Of a DNA stretch of 64,000 bases, positions 55,302 through 64,000 are shown piece by piece. Location of the stretch: assembly GCA_900498135.1 (NCBI GenBank), contig LR026961.1:4716203-4780202 (forward strand). The letters run 5' to 3'. Below the pieces are notes generated by a model that searched no databases, was not told where the DNA came from, and was given only the letters and a program-made list of their open reading frames with translations. Numbering within the stretch: the stretch's first letter is position 1; each line of letters starts with the position of its first letter. A program made the translations under genes and the position numbers. The DNA is from an uncultured Desulfatiglans sp. GTDB lineage: Bacteria; Desulfobacterota; DSM-4660; Desulfatiglandales; Desulfatiglandaceae.

Positions 55302-55727
55302 CTAACCCTCGTGATCGGCCACGCGGGTGCGCATCCGCTTCTTGACAGCGCGGCGGCGCTTGTCCTCCAATCTGCGGCGGCGAGCGGCCGCCGAGGGTTT
55401 TGTCTTCAGACGGTTCTTCGGGCTCCTCGCCGCCTCGCGCACCAGGGCCTTGAGGCGGTCCAGGGCGTCCTGGCGGTTCATCTCCTGACTGCGGAAGCGG
55501 CGGGCATCGATAAGGATGACGTCCTCGCTGGACAATCGCTGTCCGGCCAGCCGCCTGAGGCGCTCCCGCAGATCCGCCGGGAGGTAATCCGCCGCCCCTA
55601 GATCGAAGCGGAGCTGAACCGCCGTCGAGACCTTATTGACGTTCTGCCCACCCGGGCCCGAGGACCGGACAAATTCCAGCCGGATGTCCTTTTCGTCCAG
55701 CGCGATATCGGCGGTAACAGAGATCAT
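55302..55727 (-). CDS. arfB: Alternative ribosome-rescue factor ArfB (YaeJ-type hydrolase)
   Basis: A 141-residue protein with the release-factor motif in RSSGPGGQNVNKVSTAVQLRF, GGQ being the peptidyl-tRNA hydrolysis loop, and a basic C-terminal tail (RRRRLEDKRRRAVKKRMRTR) that enters the empty mRNA channel. It lacks the codon-recognition domains of RF1/RF2. ATG at 55727 is preferred; GTG two codons upstream is possible. It rescues ribosomes stalled at mRNA ends. Confidence 0.92.
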   Translation of the reverse strand: MISVTADIALDEKDIRLEFVRSSGPGGQNVNKVSTAVQLRFDLGAADYLPADLRERLRRLAGQRLSSEDVILIDARRFRSQEMNRQDALDRLKALVREAARSPKNRLKTKPSAAARRRRLEDKRRRAVKKRMRTRVADHEG

Positions 55728-55924
55728 GCCCACCTGCGTGCCTTCCTTTCACTCTTTTTTTCCATCGCCGATCAGCTTCCGCTTGCCCTGCAACGCCATC
55801 CGGCATCGTAGAGTCACATCTGGCATCCCTGGAAAGGCGCTGTTCTCTCACAAATGAGTTGACATTTTGTGGAGAATGAACGTATATGTACGGTTTAAAA
55901 CTCAAATGAACGGAGGTTCCGGTA

Positions 55925-56212
55925 TTGGCCAACCATGCATCAGCCCTCAAAAGGGCCAGGCAGAGCGAAATCCGCCGACTTCGCAACAAAACCTATAAAA
56001 CAAGGGTCAAAGGCGCCGTCAAAGACGTCCGCAGCGCTTTGGATAGTGGGGCGACATCGAACCTGGAGGAAACCTTTCGCAGCGCCGTCTCCATTATCCA
56101 GAAAACGGCCGGCAAGGGGATCATCCACCGGAAAAAGGCCGCACGGAAGGTCGCCCGCCTCGCACGGCGCGTCCAACAGGTAACCGCTGGACAGGATGCC
56201 TCAGCAGCATAG
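55925..56212 (+). CDS. rpsT: Ribosomal protein S20
   Basis: A 95-residue small-subunit protein: ANHASALKRARQSEIRRLRN, TRVKGAVKDVRSAL, and the end IHRKKAARKVARLARRVQQ match S20. It starts with TTG, with GGAGG eight bases upstream; TTG starts are well known for rpsT in other bacteria and may reflect autoregulation. Its last 12 bases overlap the end of the converging holA gene. Confidence 0.95.
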   Translation: MANHASALKRARQSEIRRLRNKTYKTRVKGAVKDVRSALDSGATSNLEETFRSAVSIIQKTAGKGIIHRKKAARKVARLARRVQQVTAGQDASAA

Positions 56213-57214
56213 ATTGATCAACAGGTTTTCGAACACGCTGCGCGCGTCCGAGGAGCCCGTCTTGGTCAAACCGTCAGCCTGATAGAGAAGTTCCAGCCCC
56301 TGCTCGAGGCTCTCCGGGGTCCACAGCCGTGATTGATCGAGCAGCTTTTTGGCTAGAAAGGGAGGGAGGCGAAGAGCGCTTGCCGCTTGACCGGTGGTGC
56401 CTCCTTCCCTGGCGATCGCCCCGGCCTGCCAAAGCAGGCGCAGCTGTCTGTGAAGCATCCCCGTTATCCGTAGCCCCGCCTCGCGGTCCTCATCGAAAAA
56501 CCGGTTCAGAATGACGAGCGCCTCGCTGCATCGGCGCGAGGAAACGCTGTCCATCAACTCGAAGATGGTGTGCGCCCGGCTGTGAACGACCAGGCGTTTT
56601 ACCTCCTCCACACCGATGGGCTGTTCTTTGCTATGCGAAACGGACAGCTTTTCGATTTCATTATGCAGTTCCCGCAATCCATTCCCCACAACCTGTTGCA
56701 GATAAGCGCAGGCCTCGCCGCTCAGCCTCAAACCGAGATCCTTTGCAAGCGAGCGCATCCAGGGGATCACCTCCCTGTCCTGCAGATTCTTGAATTCGAC
56801 CGCACAGCCCATGCTGCGCAGCGATTTGTAGAAGACCATGTTGAAGTTGGTCTTGCCGGATACAAAGACAAGGCAGGTGGATGGGAGCGGCTTTTCGAGG
56901 TAGGGCAGGAACCCCTCCAGCTCTTTCACCGACAGGGACTCCGTACGCTTGACGATCACCAGCCGTCTGTCAGACATGAAGGGATAGGATCGGACGGTGT
57001 CCAGGATCCGTCCAACCGTTTCCTGATCGTTGTCATCCCCGTAAAAGGTATGCAGGTTGAAATCGGCGGCCCCCTCCGCCACCGCCTTTTCCTGAAGCCG
57101 CCGAACGGCGTGCTCGATCCTGAAATCATCCTGTCCATAGAAGAGATAGACGGGGCGTACACGCCCCTTCTCCAACTCCCCCAGGACCGTTTCGGGTTTG
57201 AGCGCCTCCGCCAT
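56201..57214 (-). CDS. holA: DNA polymerase III delta subunit (clamp loader)
   Basis: A 337-residue HolA: VYLFYGQDDFRIEHAVRRLQE, SDRRLVIVKRTES, VFVSGKTNFNMVFYKSL, and GLRELHNEIEKLSV are the typical blocks. It opens the sliding clamp within the clamp loader. ATG at 57214 overlaps the lptE stop (TGATG). The usual lptE-holA pairing is kept. Confidence 0.93.
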   Translation of the reverse strand: MAEALKPETVLGELEKGRVRPVYLFYGQDDFRIEHAVRRLQEKAVAEGAADFNLHTFYGDDNDQETVGRILDTVRSYPFMSDRRLVIVKRTESLSVKELEGFLPYLEKPLPSTCLVFVSGKTNFNMVFYKSLRSMGCAVEFKNLQDREVIPWMRSLAKDLGLRLSGEACAYLQQVVGNGLRELHNEIEKLSVSHSKEQPIGVEEVKRLVVHSRAHTIFELMDSVSSRRCSEALVILNRFFDEDREAGLRITGMLHRQLRLLWQAGAIAREGGTTGQAASALRLPPFLAKKLLDQSRLWTPESLEQGLELLYQADGLTKTGSSDARSVFENLLINLCC

Positions 57215-57786
57215 CAGAACCTTTCCATGGTTGCCTGAAACATCCGCTCCGCGAGTCTGCGGGCGATCTCCTCGATCGCGGAACGCTCGTAGGCGCGGTT
57301 GGCCAGAGGATCCGTGCCAACCGGGTAGGTCGCCTTGTCTTCCATGCCATTCACCTCCCAGAGCGTTTTTCCCGTCGAGGACTCGACGAGCTTCGCATCC
57401 ATCGTGACGTAGAGCCAGCGGCTTCGCGTGACCGGGTAGTTGCGTGAAGCCCCCTGCACCTCCGTTTTGTTCAAGGCGTAGCTGTAAGGCTCGGTCCTGA
57501 TCTCGTGAATCCGGCCGATCAGCACGGCCGCCGCTCGCTCGCGCGGCACCAGCGGCACCTGCGAATACCGGATGAACTCATCCCGGACGATCGTGGTAAA
57601 CTCCGCTTCGAAACCGATGGTGGACGAAGTGCTTTCCATGAGCGGTATAGCCAGACTCGTCAACTCGGTCCCCATCGGCTGACTGCTCTCCCGCAGATGA
57701 TAGCCGCAAGCTGCAAGCGAAAGGCACACGGCGGCGGCAGCCGCCAGCACCGCGATGCCCCTCGCCACCGTTCGATTCGAAGGCAT
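57214..57786 (-). CDS. lptE: LPS assembly lipoprotein LptE
   Basis: A 190-residue lipoprotein. The signal (GIAVLAAAAAVCLSLAAC) ends in a lipobox with Cys after LSLAA, followed by GYHLRESSQ, the normal LptE start. Later blocks SLAIPLMESTSS and FTTIVRDEFIRYSQVPLV fit the family. LptE plugs the LptD barrel that inserts lipopolysaccharide. ATG at 57786 is chosen; the open frame upstream reaches into leuS but lacks homology. It lies between leuS and holA, as in many proteobacteria. Confidence 0.85.
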   Translation of the reverse strand: MPSNRTVARGIAVLAAAAAVCLSLAACGYHLRESSQPMGTELTSLAIPLMESTSSTIGFEAEFTTIVRDEFIRYSQVPLVPRERAAAVLIGRIHEIRTEPYSYALNKTEVQGASRNYPVTRSRWLYVTMDAKLVESSTGKTLWEVNGMEDKATYPVGTDPLANRAYERSAIEEIARRLAERMFQATMERF

Positions 57787-57808
57787 ATCAAAGCCCTTTC
57801 CCTGGGAA

Positions 57809-60385
57809 TCAGACCACGACATTGACGAGTTTCCCCTGGACGACAACCACCTTCTTGACAGGCTTCCCGGCCACGAACTGCTGAACGCGCTCGTCGGCAA
57901 GCGCCATCTCCTTCAGATCCCCGTCGGTCATCGAAACCGGAACTTCTTTCCGATTGCGGACCTTTCCATTCACCTGAAAGACCACCAGCCGACTTTCCAC
58001 CTTCAGGGCATCGGGATCATAAGCCGGCCATGGCGTTTCAAGCAGCGGCGTCTCGTGCCCGAGCCTGTGCCAAAGCTCCTCGGTGATATGGGGCACCACG
58101 GGGGATAGCAAAACGATCACGGCGTCGACGCCCTCCCGCAGCACCGGCCAGGCCGGATCCCCCGAGGATGGCGGTTCGTTCAGGAACGACACCAGATCGT
58201 TCACCAGTTCCATGACCGCCGCGATGGCGGTGTTGAAATGGAAACGATCCTCCACATCGGAGCTGACCTTGCGGATCGTCCAATGCGTCTTGCGGCGCAG
58301 GTCCTTGAGACCCCCCTCGAGCGGCGTCTTGCCGTCATACGCCGACACCCCGCGAAGGGCATCCAGATTGTCCACCACCAGACGCCACACGCGGTTCAAA
58401 AAGCGATAGGATCCTTCGACGCCCTGATCGTTCCACTCGAGATCGCGCTCAGGCGGCGAGGCGAACAGGCAGAACATCCGGACCGTGTCGGCGCCGTATT
58501 GATCGATCAAGACCTGCGGATCCACCACGTTCTTCTTGGACTTGCTCATCTTGAGCGTGTTGCCGGTGACGATCTCCGACCCGCAGCGCCGGCATCGGCC
58601 GTCCTCCACCTCGTAGGGGTAAAGGTAGCCGTGCTGCGGACAGGACTGGATCTCCTTGCAGACCATCCCCTGGGTCAGGAGGTTCGTGAAGGGTTCGTCG
58701 ACCGAGAGGTACCCCAGATCCCTCAGAACCCGCGTGTAGAAGCGGGAGTAAAGCAGGTGCAGGATGGCATGCTCGATCCCCCCGATGTACTGATCGACCG
58801 GCATCCAATAGGCGACCCTCCCGGTGTCGAGGACCCCCCGGTCGTAGTCGGGGCACGCGTAGCGGTCGAAATACCAGGACGATTCCACGAAGGTGTCCAT
58901 GGTGTCGGTCTCGCGCCGGGCCTTCCCCTTGCATTTCGGGCAGGTCGTTTCATAAAAGGACGGTTCGAAGGGCAGCGGCGAGCCGCCGTTCGGGCGCATG
59001 TTCACATCGAGCGGCAGAACGACCGGCAGATCCTCCTCCGGCACCGGAACCATCCCGCAGGTCTCGCAGTAGATGACGGGAATCGGTGCGCCCCAGTAGC
59101 GCTGGCGCGAGATGTTCCAGTCGCGGAGCCTGAAATTGACCGTCTTGTGGCCCTTTCCATGCTCCTCCAGGTATTCGGCGATCCGCTCGAGGGCCTCTAG
59201 ATTCCCCTGGCCGTCGAACGGGCCGGAATGGACGAGGATCCCTTCATCGACATATGCCTCGGTCATGGTCTCCGCGCTGATCTCACGATCGGGCGGCCGG
59301 ATGACCACCTTGAGCGGGAGGCCGTACTTCTTGGCGAATTCGAAGTCCCGCTGGTCATGGGTCGGGACGGCCATGATGGCGCCGGTCCCGTAATCGAACA
59401 GGACGAAATTGGCCACGTAGATCGGAATGCGGTCGCCGGTGACCGGGTTCAGGCAGTAGCGCCCCGTAAAAACCCCCTCCTTCGCGGTGAAATCCGCCGT
59501 CCGCATGTACTTTTCCATCTTGAGGGTCTTTTCCACGAAGGCCAGCACCTCGGACTCCTCCGGCAGGCCCTTGACCATCTCCCGCACCATGGGGTGCTCG
59601 GGGGCGAAGCAGAGAAACGTCGCCCCGAAGACCGTGTCCTGACGCGTGGTGAACACCTCGATGACCTCGTCCGAATCCGCCATGGGGAAGCGGATGATGG
59701 CCCCGTAGCTCTTGCCGATCCAGTTCCGCTGCATCGTCAGGACCCGCTCCGGCCATCCCGTCAGACGATCGCAGGCATCCAGGATCTCGTCGGCATAAGC
59801 AGTGATCCGCAGAAACCAGCTGTCCATCTCCTTCAGGACGACCTCCTGGTCGGTGTGCCGCCAGCAGCAGCCGTTTTCCACCTGTTCGTTCGCCAGCACG
59901 CTCTGGCACTTGGGGCACCAGTTGACGAGCGTCCGCTTCTTGTAGGCCAGGCCCTTTTCGAGCATCTTCAGGAAGACCAACTGCTCCCAGCGGTAGTAGG
60001 ACGGGTCGCAGGTCGCGATCTCCCGGTTCCAGTCATAGCTGAACCCCATCCGCTTCAGCTGCGTCTTCATCGCCTCGATGTTGCTGTAGGTCCAGCGGGC
60101 CGGATGCGTGTCGTTTTCGATGGCGGCATTCTCGGCCGGCAGCCCGAAGGCGTCCCACCCCATCGGATGGAGCACGTTCTTCCCGCTCATCCGCTTGTAG
60201 CGCGCCACGACATCGCCGATCGTGTAGTTGCGCACGTGCCCCATGTGGATCTTGCCCGAGGGATACGGAAACATCTCGAGCAGATAATATTTTTCACGAG
60301 AGGGGTCTTCTACGACCTTGAACAGCCCTTCCCGTTCCCAGCGTTCCTGCCATTTGACCTCGAGGTCTTGGGGATTGTATTTCAT
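57809..60385 (-). CDS. leuS: Leucyl-tRNA synthetase
   Basis: An 858-residue class I synthetase. The HIGH motif appears in [17 protein letters not shown] and KMSKS in [16 protein letters not shown] zinc-type CxxC region and the editing domain ([12 protein letters not shown] with the T-rich site, and [13 protein letters not shown]) are present. The C-terminal [12 protein letters not shown] block is complete. ATG at 60385 matches the family N-terminus ([16 protein letters not shown]); the upstream extension is not needed. It follows nusB by about 100 bases. Confidence 0.97.
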   Translation of the reverse strand: MKYNPQDLEVKWQERWEREGLFKVVEDPSREKYYLLEMFPYPSGKIHMGHVRNYTIGDVVARYKRMSGKNVLHPMGWDAFGLPAENAAIENDTHPARWTYSNIEAMKTQLKRMGFSYDWNREIATCDPSYYRWEQLVFLKMLEKGLAYKKRTLVNWCPKCQSVLANEQVENGCCWRHTDQEVVLKEMDSWFLRITAYADEILDACDRLTGWPERVLTMQRNWIGKSYGAIIRFPMADSDEVIEVFTTRQDTVFGATFLCFAPEHPMVREMVKGLPEESEVLAFVEKTLKMEKYMRTADFTAKEGVFTGRYCLNPVTGDRIPIYVANFVLFDYGTGAIMAVPTHDQRDFEFAKKYGLPLKVVIRPPDREISAETMTEAYVDEGILVHSGPFDGQGNLEALERIAEYLEEHGKGHKTVNFRLRDWNISRQRYWGAPIPVIYCETCGMVPVPEEDLPVVLPLDVNMRPNGGSPLPFEPSFYETTCPKCKGKARRETDTMDTFVESSWYFDRYACPDYDRGVLDTGRVAYWMPVDQYIGGIEHAILHLLYSRFYTRVLRDLGYLSVDEPFTNLLTQGMVCKEIQSCPQHGYLYPYEVEDGRCRRCGSEIVTGNTLKMSKSKKNVVDPQVLIDQYGADTVRMFCLFASPPERDLEWNDQGVEGSYRFLNRVWRLVVDNLDALRGVSAYDGKTPLEGGLKDLRRKTHWTIRKVSSDVEDRFHFNTAIAAVMELVNDLVSFLNEPPSSGDPAWPVLREGVDAVIVLLSPVVPHITEELWHRLGHETPLLETPWPAYDPDALKVESRLVVFQVNGKVRNRKEVPVSMTDGDLKEMALADERVQQFVAGKPVKKVVVVQGKLVNVVV

Positions 60386-60489
60386 TGGATGATATTCCTT
60401 CCAAACGACTATCGTTCCTGTCTCCATCGGGGATTGCGAACTGTCTGAACCAGTCATCCCGGAGAGATACGATTCTGTGTTCTGTCACA

Positions 60490-60936
60490 TTATGAAGAAA
60501 CATCCGAGCCGACATTCTTCAACCGGCCATCCTTCAGCAGATCGTTGTATATCTGATCGAGAACGCCGTTGATGAAGGCTCCCGATTCCTTGGCGCCGAA
60601 TCGTTTGGCCAGCTCCAACGCCTCGTCGATGGCCACTTTGGGCGGCACGTCCTCCAGATGCAGCATTTCATAAACCGCCAGCCGCAGGATGGACCGGTCC
60701 ACCATGGCCATCCGCTCGAGGCGCCAGTGTTTCGATGCCCTCCTGATCAGAAGGTCGAGATCGGACTTGGTGCGCTGAACGCCCAGCACCAGCTTCCGGG
60801 CGAAATCGACCCGGGCCTCGGCCCAGTGCATGCTCTCCCTCAGGCTGTCGAAGGCCTCCATGGGATCCCGGGGATCGCACTCGAGCTGGAAAAGCGTCTG
60901 AAGGGCCATCTCTCTGGATTTTCTTCGTTTACCCAT
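60490..60936 (-). CDS. nusB: Transcription antitermination factor NusB
   Basis: A 148-residue helical protein: KRRKSREMALQTLFQLECD at the N-terminus binds boxA RNA; LVLGVQRTKSDLDLLI, MVDRSILRLAVYEML and VPPKVAIDEALELAKRFG are the classic blocks. With S10 it holds the rRNA antitermination complex. ATG at 60936 matches the family start. In many bacteria it follows ribH; here a nuclease gene lies between them on the other strand. Confidence 0.95.
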   Translation of the reverse strand: MGKRRKSREMALQTLFQLECDPRDPMEAFDSLRESMHWAEARVDFARKLVLGVQRTKSDLDLLIRRASKHWRLERMAMVDRSILRLAVYEMLHLEDVPPKVAIDEALELAKRFGAKESGAFINGVLDQIYNDLLKDGRLKNVGSDVSS

Positions 60937-61425
60937 ATCAAACACACCGTCCAGGCGCTCCGCGCCTGCCGGCAGCCGCAAAACAGGGGCGGACCCCCTG
61001 GTTCGATGCTGATTCCTCCGCTATTTTCAACGGACCCATAGATCGATCGATTCTAATAGATTCTAAAGGATAATAAGCGCTGCCGGCCCTTCCGTGACCG
61101 GCGCGGCCGAGGCTGAAATCGACCCGAAAAACGCCGCTCCAGCAGTACTGATCTATTACTCAAACCCGCCGTCCGAAGTCAAGGGAAGAAAGGGACGTGC
61201 ACAGACAGCAACCCTCGCCTTCCACTGCGGCTTGACTTCCAGCCGTCATCGTTCGATGATGGGCCAATGGAACAGAGGGCGGAATCCGAATACAGCCAGG
61301 AAGCATCCCGGCTTATCGTCAACGGCCGCAGGAAACGCGAGGCCGCAAGGGTGCTTTTTCATCTGGCCGCCAAGGTCCCGCGCCACAAACTCTTTCGTCT
61401 CCGACGCCCCGACCTTAACCGGGCG
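60937..61425. other. Intergenic stretch upstream of nusB and the nuclease gene
   Basis: About 490 bases between divergent genes. It should hold both promoters. An AT-rich patch with a short direct repeat (GATTCTAATAGATTCTAA) lies near 61050. No gene was recognised. Confidence 0.4.
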
Positions 61426-61932
61426 ATGCGGCGGCTGTTGTTGGTTCCCCTCGTTTACCTGTGCGCATGTCATGCTGCAGACACGACGGCGAACAGCGCA
61501 TTCCGGGTGATTGCCGTCCTGGACGGGGATACTATACGGGTTGCGCGGGAGGGCGCGGTCATCCCCATCCGTCTGATCGGCATCGACGCCCCGGAAAGCT
61601 CGAAAAGGGACGGTAAGCCGGGCCAGCCTTACAGTAGAGCGGCGAAAAAACACCTCGCCCATCTCGTCCTGCAAAAACCGGTCGAGTGGGTTTCGTACGG
61701 CACGGATGACTACCGTCGGGTTCTAGGCGTAGTGCATCTGGGCGGAGTGAATGTGAACCTCGAGATGGTGCGCGCGGGGCTCGCCGAGGCCTACCGCGGC
61801 CGGTTGCAGCCTGGCTTCGATGATTCCCCTTACAGGCAGGCGGAGAAAGAAGCGCGTCAAGCCCGACGGGGGATGTGGGCGCAGGGCCATCAATATGTCA
61901 GTCCCTATGAATGGAGAAAAACCCATCCGTGA
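61426..61932 (+). CDS. Secreted staphylococcal-nuclease-like (TNase) protein
   Basis: A 168-residue thermonuclease-family protein with a short signal (RLLLVPLVYLCACHAADT). The SNase core shows VLDGDTIRVAREG and IRLIGIDAPESSKRDGKPGQ (metal-binding Asp residues, catalytic Arg), then DDYRRVLGVVHLGGVNVNLEMVRAGLAEAY and ARQARRGMWAQ. It should cut DNA and RNA outside the cytoplasm, or be a nutritional nuclease. ATG at 61426 gives a proper signal; the frame is open further upstream and the ribosome site is weak, so the start is uncertain. A Cys pair (CAC) lies at the end of the signal. Confidence 0.88.
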   Translation: MRRLLLVPLVYLCACHAADTTANSAFRVIAVLDGDTIRVAREGAVIPIRLIGIDAPESSKRDGKPGQPYSRAAKKHLAHLVLQKPVEWVSYGTDDYRRVLGVVHLGGVNVNLEMVRAGLAEAYRGRLQPGFDDSPYRQAEKEARQARRGMWAQGHQYVSPYEWRKTHP

Positions 61933-62233
61933 ATCTTGCGCCTGGATTTCTGCGGCCGCTACGGGATCCCCGCACCTCCACGAGAGGAATCCGGGCCTTT
62001 GACCATCCAAGCGCCAGCGCCTCTGCGGGGAAAACGGGTCCGCAGAAACCCGGTTCGCCTCCATGCGGATTGAATTCCGAGGTGGCGAAGGAGCCTTCAA
62101 TCCAAAAACGAGGACGGTCCACCGATGCCGCTGAACCGGGCGTTTAGCCGCAGAAGGACCTGAAGACGGCGCTGCGCATCCAAACGTGCCATTCGACGCC
62201 AAAACCCCGGAAGAGACCTTGGCCGGATGGCAA
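61933..62233. other. Gap between the nuclease and ribH
   Basis: About 300 bases between converging genes; no terminator hairpin with a T-run and no gene was found. Confidence 0.35.
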
Positions 62234-62701
62234 TCAGCCGGCCGCCCGGATGACATCGACCATTTCGATCGCCGCCATCGCCGCCTCGAACCCCTTGTTG
62301 CCCGCTTTGGAGCCCGCCCGCTCGATGGCCTGCTCGATGCTGTCGGTCGTCAACACCCCGAAGGCGATAGGCACCCCGGTCTCGAGGCTTACATGGGCGA
62401 TTCCTTTGGAGACTTCCGCCGCGACGTAGTCGAAGTGCGGGGTAGCGCCCCGGATGACGGCCCCCACGCAGATCACCGTATCGTATTTGCCGCTCTGCGC
62501 CAGCCGCTTCGCCATCAGGGGGATCTCGAAGGCCCCCGGCACCTTTACAACGCTCAGGTCCTCCTCCGAGGCCCCGTGGCGCCGCAATGCATCGAGCGCA
62601 CCGTCGACGAGCCTTGCACAGATAAAGTCATTGAACCTGCTGACAACAATCGCGACCCTCAGCCCTTCGGCGGACAGCCGCCCTTCGATGATCTTCGCCA
62701 T
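62234..62701 (-). CDS. ribH: 6,7-dimethyl-8-ribityllumazine synthase
   Basis: A 155-residue enzyme forming lumazine from the ribityl pyrimidine and dihydroxybutanone phosphate. Conserved: [55 protein letters not shown] (catalytic His), and [17 protein letters not shown]. It lies 31 bases behind ribBA in a riboflavin operon on the minus strand. Confidence 0.96.
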   Translation of the reverse strand: MAKIIEGRLSAEGLRVAIVVSRFNDFICARLVDGALDALRRHGASEEDLSVVKVPGAFEIPLMAKRLAQSGKYDTVICVGAVIRGATPHFDYVAAEVSKGIAHVSLETGVPIAFGVLTTDSIEQAIERAGSKAGNKGFEAAMAAIEMVDVIRAAG

Positions 62702-62732
62702 GGTTCCCCCATCAAAAGCGTCGGTTCAATCC

Positions 62733-63965
62733 CTAGCATTGCTCGGTTTCATGGATTTTTTCGCCCAGGGCCCGCATCATGTGCCCCAGCTTCTCGCACT
62801 TCGTGCTCAGATAGCGGAGGTTCTCGGGCCGTGGTTCGATCTCGATCGGAACCCTGTCCACGACTTGCAGACCGTAGCCCTCCAGCCCGATGATCTTCTT
62901 CGGGTTGTTCGTGATAATGCGCATCTTCCTCACCCCGAGGGCTGCAAGGATCTGTGCGCCGACACCGTAATCCCGTAAATCGGGCGAGAAGCCGAGCTGT
63001 TCGTTGGCCTCGACCGTGTCGAACCCCTGGTCCTGAAGGGCGTAAGCCTTGATCTTGTTCGCCAGGCCGATGCCGCGGCCTTCCTGCTGCAGATAGAGGA
63101 TCACCCCCAGACCCTCATCCTGCACCATCTGCATGGCCTTCTGCAGCTGCTCCCCGCAATCGCAGCGATAGGACCCGAATACGTCCCCCGTCAGACACTC
63201 GGAATGGACCCGGACCAGAACCGGCTTCTCCGGGTCGATCTCGCCCTTCACAAGAGCGATATGCTCGTAATCATCGATATCGTTGACAAAAACAACCGCC
63301 TTAAACTCGCCGTGGGGCGTGGGCAGGACGGTGGTTGCCGCCTGGTGCACGAAAGACTCTTTCCGCATCCGGTAGGCGATGATATCCGCGACGGTCGCGA
63401 TCTTCAGCCCATGCTCCTCGGCGAAGACCTCGAGGTCCGGCAGACGGGCCATGGTCCCGTCATCCTTCATGACCTCACAGATCACCCCCGCAGGCTTGAG
63501 TCCCGCCAGCCGCGCCAGGTCCACCGAGCCCTCCGTCTGCCCGGTCCGGAAAAGCACCCCGCCCCTCCGGGCCCGCAAGGGGAAAACATGCCCGGGCTGG
63601 ATGAGGTCTTCGGGCCTGGCATCGTCTGCGACGGCCGTCAGGATCGTATGCGCCCGGTCGGCGGCCGAAATCCCGGTCGTCACCCCGGTCCGCGCCTCGA
63701 TCGAGACGGTGAAGGCCGTCCTGTAGGGGGACCGGTTGTCATAGACCATCGGGTTCAGTTTCAGCCGGTCGATGATGTCCGGGTGAAGCGCCAGGCAAAT
63801 CAGTCCCCGGCCGTGTTTCGCCATGAAGTTGATCGCCTCTGGCGTAACCTTTTCGGCCGCGATGGTCAAATCCCCTTCATTTTCGCGATTCTCGTCGTCG
63901 ACGAGAATGATCATCTTTCCTTGTCGGAGGTCCTCCAGGACCTCTTCGATCTTCGAAATAGGCAT
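62733..63965 (-). CDS. ribBA: Bifunctional DHBP synthase/GTP cyclohydrolase II
   Basis: A 410-residue fusion giving both starting units of riboflavin. The N-terminal DHBP synthase has [14 protein letters not shown] and [14 protein letters not shown]; the C-terminal GTP cyclohydrolase II has the zinc site in [21 protein letters not shown] and [14 protein letters not shown] at 63965 is preferred; GTG four codons earlier is possible. It overlaps or abuts the end of the upstream gene, indicating one operon with ribH. Confidence 0.96.
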   Translation of the reverse strand: MPISKIEEVLEDLRQGKMIILVDDENRENEGDLTIAAEKVTPEAINFMAKHGRGLICLALHPDIIDRLKLNPMVYDNRSPYRTAFTVSIEARTGVTTGISAADRAHTILTAVADDARPEDLIQPGHVFPLRARRGGVLFRTGQTEGSVDLARLAGLKPAGVICEVMKDDGTMARLPDLEVFAEEHGLKIATVADIIAYRMRKESFVHQAATTVLPTPHGEFKAVVFVNDIDDYEHIALVKGEIDPEKPVLVRVHSECLTGDVFGSYRCDCGEQLQKAMQMVQDEGLGVILYLQQEGRGIGLANKIKAYALQDQGFDTVEANEQLGFSPDLRDYGVGAQILAALGVRKMRIITNNPKKIIGLEGYGLQVVDRVPIEIEPRPENLRYLSTKCEKLGHMMRALGEKIHETEQC

Positions 63966-63966
63966 C

Positions 63967-64000
63967 TCAGTCACCAAATCCGTTCTGATAGAGCATTTCC
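63967..64000 (-). CDS. 3' end of a gene, probably riboflavin synthase (partial)
   Basis: The last 34 bases, read on the minus strand, give [10 protein letters not shown] and TGA at 63969-63967, one base before the ribBA ATG. The place, just upstream of ribBA-ribH, and the NGFG ending resemble the tail of riboflavin synthase alpha chain. Too short to be sure. Confidence 0.5.
   Translation of the reverse strand, partial: EMLYQNGFGD

Overview
The window looks like a chromosomal segment of an anaerobic, GC-rich Deltaproteobacterium (Desulfobacterota), probably a sulfate reducer or syntroph. This is inferred from gene content: formate-tetrahydrofolate ligase, the NADH-sensing repressor Rex, an octaheme tetrathionate-reductase-type cytochrome, a DsrE-like protein, a sigma-54 activator, B12 uptake genes, and three genes interrupted by in-frame TGA codons exactly where their families carry a conserved cysteine. 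The last point is the strongest find: all three are best read as selenocysteine codons.

Layout. 1-9751: a complete type I-G (formerly I-U) CRISPR-Cas operon on the minus strand, cas3-csx17-csb1-csb2-cas4/cas1-cas2, followed by a leader and the first repeat of an array that runs off the left edge. 9752-11165: a gene-poor stretch between the cas operon and tRNA-Phe. 11335-23467: housekeeping and signalling genes (rnhA, a DUF1573 selenoprotein candidate, rex, a PAS/GAF histidine kinase, a thioesterase, hpt, an acyl-CoA dehydrogenase, the RtcB-archease RNA repair pair). 23496-27101: an Slp lipoprotein, then a cobalamin riboswitch with terminator driving a TonB-dependent receptor, which converges on a CobO adenosyltransferase whose frame has no ordinary start codon. 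27228-30879: a complete mlaEFDCA phospholipid transport operon. 31039-36989: an exported Fe/Mn superoxide dismutase, two Hsp20 genes, fhs with an odd internal tandem and inverted duplication, and proC. 37036-47900: an NlpC/P60 protein, a CoA-disulfide reductase/NADH oxidase-type flavoprotein with Sec at position 42, a large cyclase/AAA/TPR regulator, an unknown periplasmic protein, a porin and a DsrE-like protein. 48848-55261: a MetA-type outer membrane protein, an orphan peptide-binding protein and the octaheme cytochrome with Sec at position 89, facing a PAS/sigma-54 activator. 55302-64000: arfB, rpsT, holA, lptE, leuS, nusB, a secreted nuclease, ribH, ribBA and the end of a probable riboflavin synthase gene.

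A dispersed element of about 190 bp with 15-18 bp terminal inverted repeats (copies at 32880-33069 and 48025-48218, a fragment at 40372-40427, a possible shrunken copy at 49850-49914) looks like a MITE family.

How the parts fit: the three TGA-containing genes imply an active selenocysteine system (selA, selB, selC, selD) outside the window. Two of the TGAs are followed at the expected distance by perfect short hairpins. The octaheme cytochrome, its divergent regulator and the two genes behind it look like one inducible periplasmic redox unit. All assignments are by motif reading; no search was run.
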